From NCBI RefSeq assembly GCF_011065935.2, contig NZ_JAAMNH020000001.1, forward strand, positions 579,001-643,000: a stretch of 64,000 nt of DNA, given 5' to 3'. The notes under the pieces are model-generated. The model saw nothing but the letters and a program-made list of their open reading frames with translations. It did not search any database and had not been told where the DNA came from. The DNA comes from Clostridium estertheticum (GTDB lineage: Bacteria > Bacillota > Clostridia > Clostridiales > Clostridiaceae). Positions 61,431-64,000 of the stretch are shown one piece after another (the stretch's first letter is position 1; each line of letters begins with the position of its first letter). A program made the position numbers and the translations under genes.

Positions 61431-62570
61431 CTACTTTAATAAGTTTCCAGCGATAACCATTTTTTGAACTTGTGAAGTTCCTTCATAAATCTCAGTTATC
61501 TTAGCATCTCTCATCATTCTTTCTACTGGGTATTCTTTTGTATATCCATATCCACCGAAGATTTGAACAGCTTTAGTTGTAACTTCCATAGCTGTTTCTG
61601 ATGCATATAATTTTGCTCTAGCAGCTTCTACACTATATGGAAGACCATTATCCTTGTTCCATGCTGCCTTATATACTAAAAGTTTTGAAGCTTCAACTTT
61701 AACATCTAGTTCTGCCATCATCCATTGAAGTCCTTGGAATGCTGATAATGGTTTCCCAAATTGTTTTCTTTCTTTCATGTATTTAGCTGCTGCTTCTAGT
61801 GCACCTTCTGCAATTCCTAGTGCTTGAGCTGCTATACCAATTCTTCCTCCGTCAAGAGTTTTCATTGCTATACCAAATCCTCTTCCTTCTTTTCCCAGCA
61901 TATTTTCTTTTGGAACTATACAGTTTTCAAATATAAGCTCACCAGTTGAAGATGCTCTTATTCCTAATTTATCTTCTAATTTACCAATTGAGAATCCAGG
62001 AAACTCTTTTTCAACTATGAAAGCAGTAATTCCTTTTGTTCCTTTGCTCTTATCAGTCATAGCAAAGACTATAAATAAATCTGCTACTGCAGCATTAGTG
62101 ATAAATATTTTTGAACCATTTAATATATAATTATCTCCGTCTAAAATTGCTGTAGTTTGTTGCTCAGACGCATCTGTTCCTGCATTAGGTTCAGTTAATC
62201 CAAAAGCACCTAATTTTTCACCTTTTGCAAGTGGAATTAAGTATTTGTTCTTTTGCTCTAATGTTCCAAACATATCTATTGGGCCAGCACATAATGAAGT
62301 ATGGGCTGAAAGTATAACTCCCGTAGTTCCACATGCTTTTGATAGTTCTTCAACAGCAATAGCGTAAGATAAATTGTCTCCGCCAGCTCCACCAAATTCA
62401 GTAGAAATTGGAATACCAAGCATACGATATCTAGCCATTTTCTCTACAGTTTCTGTAGGAAATCTTTCCGTTCTATCTATTTCCGCGGCTATTGGTTCAA
62501 CTTCATTTATTGTAAATTCCCTTACCATTTGTTTTACAAATTCTTGTTGTTTTGTAAGTGTAAAATCCAT
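61431..62570 (-). CDS. Acyl-CoA dehydrogenase, probably butyryl-CoA dehydrogenase
   Basis: 379-aa flavoenzyme: GGAGGDNLSYAIAVEELSKA, FGLTEPNAGTDAS, and the catalytic glutamate in IYEGTSQVQKM. Length and sequence fit Bcd-type short-chain enzymes. With EtfBA in the same operon it would reduce crotonyl-CoA to butyryl-CoA, or the reverse. GGAGGAAGG precedes the ATG. A sigma-54 promoter lies about 75 bp upstream. It resembles the N-terminal domain of the fusion protein at 15434. Confidence 0.93.
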   Translation of the reverse strand: MDFTLTKQQEFVKQMVREFTINEVEPIAAEIDRTERFPTETVEKMARYRMLGIPISTEFGGAGGDNLSYAIAVEELSKACGTTGVILSAHTSLCAGPIDMFGTLEQKNKYLIPLAKGEKLGAFGLTEPNAGTDASEQQTTAILDGDNYILNGSKIFITNAAVADLFIVFAMTDKSKGTKGITAFIVEKEFPGFSIGKLEDKLGIRASSTGELIFENCIVPKENMLGKEGRGFGIAMKTLDGGRIGIAAQALGIAEGALEAAAKYMKERKQFGKPLSAFQGLQWMMAELDVKVEASKLLVYKAAWNKDNGLPYSVEAARAKLYASETAMEVTTKAVQIFGGYGYTKEYPVERMMRDAKITEIYEGTSQVQKMVIAGNLLK

Positions 62571-62642
62571 AAACCTTCCTCCTCACTATTCTCTTGCTTT
62601 TATAACGTTTACAAATTGAAATTTTGTATTCATAAATTATAT

Positions 62643-62660
62643 AAGCAAGTATAATGCCAT
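62643..62660 (-). promoter_or_regulatory. Sigma-54 (-24/-12) promoter of the acd-etfBA operon
   Basis: On the minus strand ATGGCATTATACTTGCTT has GG and GC ten bases apart, the same geometry as the promoter at 57746. Both operons probably answer to the activator encoded between them. Confidence 0.8.
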
Positions 62661-63023
62661 GTTTATTAAATTGTGTTTTCCAATTTAAATGTAGTAAATC
62701 CTTCAAATATAGTGGTTTTATTATTTATAAATAATTGAATTTTCATTATTTTAATACTATTTCACCTTTTAGCATATATTTTTAGTTTTTTTGTTCCTTT
62801 AATCGTACAATTCAATACAATTCATTGAACCTATGCCTTATTTTGTGAACACTTTGTTATAATTAAGGTAATTAATGTACACTAATCCGGACACTTATCT
62901 ATAATGTTGAAACATAATTCTATATTAATAATTTGTCATATTAAAACAACAATGTAGAGGATTTTATAGCATGATGTCGAATAATATTTATACGTATGAT
63001 ATTTATTATAAGAGAGGTTTAAT
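62661..63023. other. Intergenic region before the histidine kinase gene
   Basis: AT-rich. TATAAT at about 62859 may be the -10 of the downstream gene. AGAGAGG lies before its start. No gene or hairpin stands out. Confidence 0.35.
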
Positions 63024-64000
63024 ATGAAGAAAGTGCGAACTAATTATATACTGGTATTAACAATAGGTTTATGTTTAATTTTATCCTTGGGAATTGTTGT
63101 ATATGAGGATCTTAATATGGAACACATTTTTAACAGGTCAGCTAGCTATAATTATTCTGTAGTTCATGTATTTACTAGAAACATATCTGCCCTTTTATTT
63201 ATTATGGGAATAGTAACTGCAATATTAGTATTTTTACTCACTAAGAGAATATATGAAAATAGAAGCATTACCAAATATAATACTATAGATAGAGAATTAG
63301 AATTAAGGTCTAAAAACAAGGAACTTGAAACCATAGTTAAAGACTTTAAAGAAAAAGAAGAAAAGCTTGAATATGATAAGCTTAAAACAGATTTTTTTGC
63401 TAATATATCTCACGAATTTAAAACACCCTTGAACATCATTATGGGAGCCATGCAACTATTGGAATTGTATGCATCAAATGGAACCATATTAGATCCTAAC
63501 TTAAAGCTTGATAAATACCTTAAAACTATGAAGCAAAATGCACTGAGGTTACTTAGACTTATCAATAATATTATTGATTTAACAAAGATAGATTCTGATT
63601 ATTTTTATGTTGAACTACATAACTATGATATTGTTGAGATTATAGAAGGGGTTATTCAGTCCATAAACTTATATGCAAAAGTGAAATCAGTTAATATAAT
63701 ATTCGAAAAGAAAATTAAAAATCAAATTATGGCAATAGACGCAGATAAAATAGAGCGAATACTATTGAATCTTCTATCAAATGCACTGAAATTTACAGAT
63801 GAAAATGGTAATATTGAAGTAGAGGTCGGAACCCAGGAAAATTCTGTGTATATTTTAGTTAAAGATGATGGAATAGGAATACAGGAAGATAAGCTAGAGG
63901 TTATTTTTCATAGGTTTAGGCAGGTGGACAAATCTTTTACTAGAAATAGAGAGGGAAGTGGCATAGGGTTGTCGCTAGTTAAGTCACTTGTAGAAATGCA
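63024..64000 (+). CDS. Sensor histidine kinase (cut by the window end)
   Basis: The reading frame opens at ATG 63024 after AGAGAGG and runs off the window with 325 codons and no stop. Two membrane helices (~9-27 and 53-73), a short linker coiled coil, then the H-box ANISHEFKTPLN, N-box NLLSNALKF, and the G1/G2 boxes DDGIGI and GSGIGLSLV. The extracellular loop is only ~25 residues, so sensing may be in the membrane. Its partner response regulator may lie to the right. Confidence 0.9.
   Translation, partial: MKKVRTNYILVLTIGLCLILSLGIVVYEDLNMEHIFNRSASYNYSVVHVFTRNISALLFIMGIVTAILVFLLTKRIYENRSITKYNTIDRELELRSKNKELETIVKDFKEKEEKLEYDKLKTDFFANISHEFKTPLNIIMGAMQLLELYASNGTILDPNLKLDKYLKTMKQNALRLLRLINNIIDLTKIDSDYFYVELHNYDIVEIIEGVIQSINLYAKVKSVNIIFEKKIKNQIMAIDADKIERILLNLLSNALKFTDENGNIEVEVGTQENSVYILVKDDGIGIQEDKLEVIFHRFRQVDKSFTRNREGSGIGLSLVKSLVEM

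Overview
The window looks like chromosomal DNA of a low-GC, strictly fermentative Firmicute close to Clostridium. It is strongly AT-rich, has strong AGGAGG-type ribosome binding sites, mostly uses AGA for arginine, and carries THF-linked histidine fermentation, flavodiiron protein, DhaKLM, sigma-54-controlled CoA metabolism and Bcd/Etf genes. I cannot name the species.

Layout. (1) 0.2-9.75 kb: a histidine-degradation operon, hutU-hutI-ftcD-fhs-fchA, then a terminator, hutG, a folate-type ECF S component and a formate channel. Formiminoglutamate passes to glutamate plus formimino-THF, then methenyl-/formyl-THF, and formate plus ATP through Fhs run backwards; formate leaves by the FNT channel. 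(2) 9.75-15.2 kb: an accessory scrapyard. It holds remnants of a DUF2935 protein and of hcp, an IS91-family transposase killed by three nonsense codons, a truncated IS3-type element, an intact Nmad3-like gene and broken neighbours. (3) 15.2-21.1 kb: the most striking module. It has an acyl-CoA dehydrogenase fused to an ETF-alpha FAD domain and a rubredoxin, a flavodiiron protein, a two-subunit CoA-transferase and an Rrf2 regulator. A GTATACC-N5-GGTATAC-type inverted repeat precedes the fusion gene, the CoA-transferase and the regulator gene. I infer a route in which a short acyl-CoA is oxidised directly with O2 (or NO) as electron sink. (4) 21-27.4 kb: small hypothetical genes, a VanW protein, an amino-acid permease and IS remnants.

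(5) 27.4-39.7 kb: one long operon with a large membrane/GATase-like protein, an ABC-2 transporter pair, a coiled-coil Gly-Gln-repeat membrane protein, a MoxR ATPase, DUF58 and two vWA membrane proteins. (6) 40-47.3 kb: a Dus enzyme, a small protein, a KAS III-like protein lacking the usual His/Asn, then a sugar-salvage group (nucleotidyltransferase, NahK-like kinase, AraC regulator, galE). (7) 47.8-54.2 kb: NADH oxidase, an HI0933-type flavoprotein, an aromatic acid exporter-like protein, and DhaK/DhaL/DhaM.

(8) 54.2-62.7 kb, minus strand: a MaoC hydratase, GntP permease, CoA-transferase, PAS/sigma-54 activator, and acd-etfB-etfA. Good -24/-12 promoters lie upstream of both the CoA-transferase and the acd operon. 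Together they suggest uptake, CoA activation, dehydration and reduction of a 3-hydroxy acid such as (R)-3-hydroxybutyrate. (9) 63.0 kb to the right edge: a sensor histidine kinase cut by the window end.

All calls come from reading the sequence; no database search was run.
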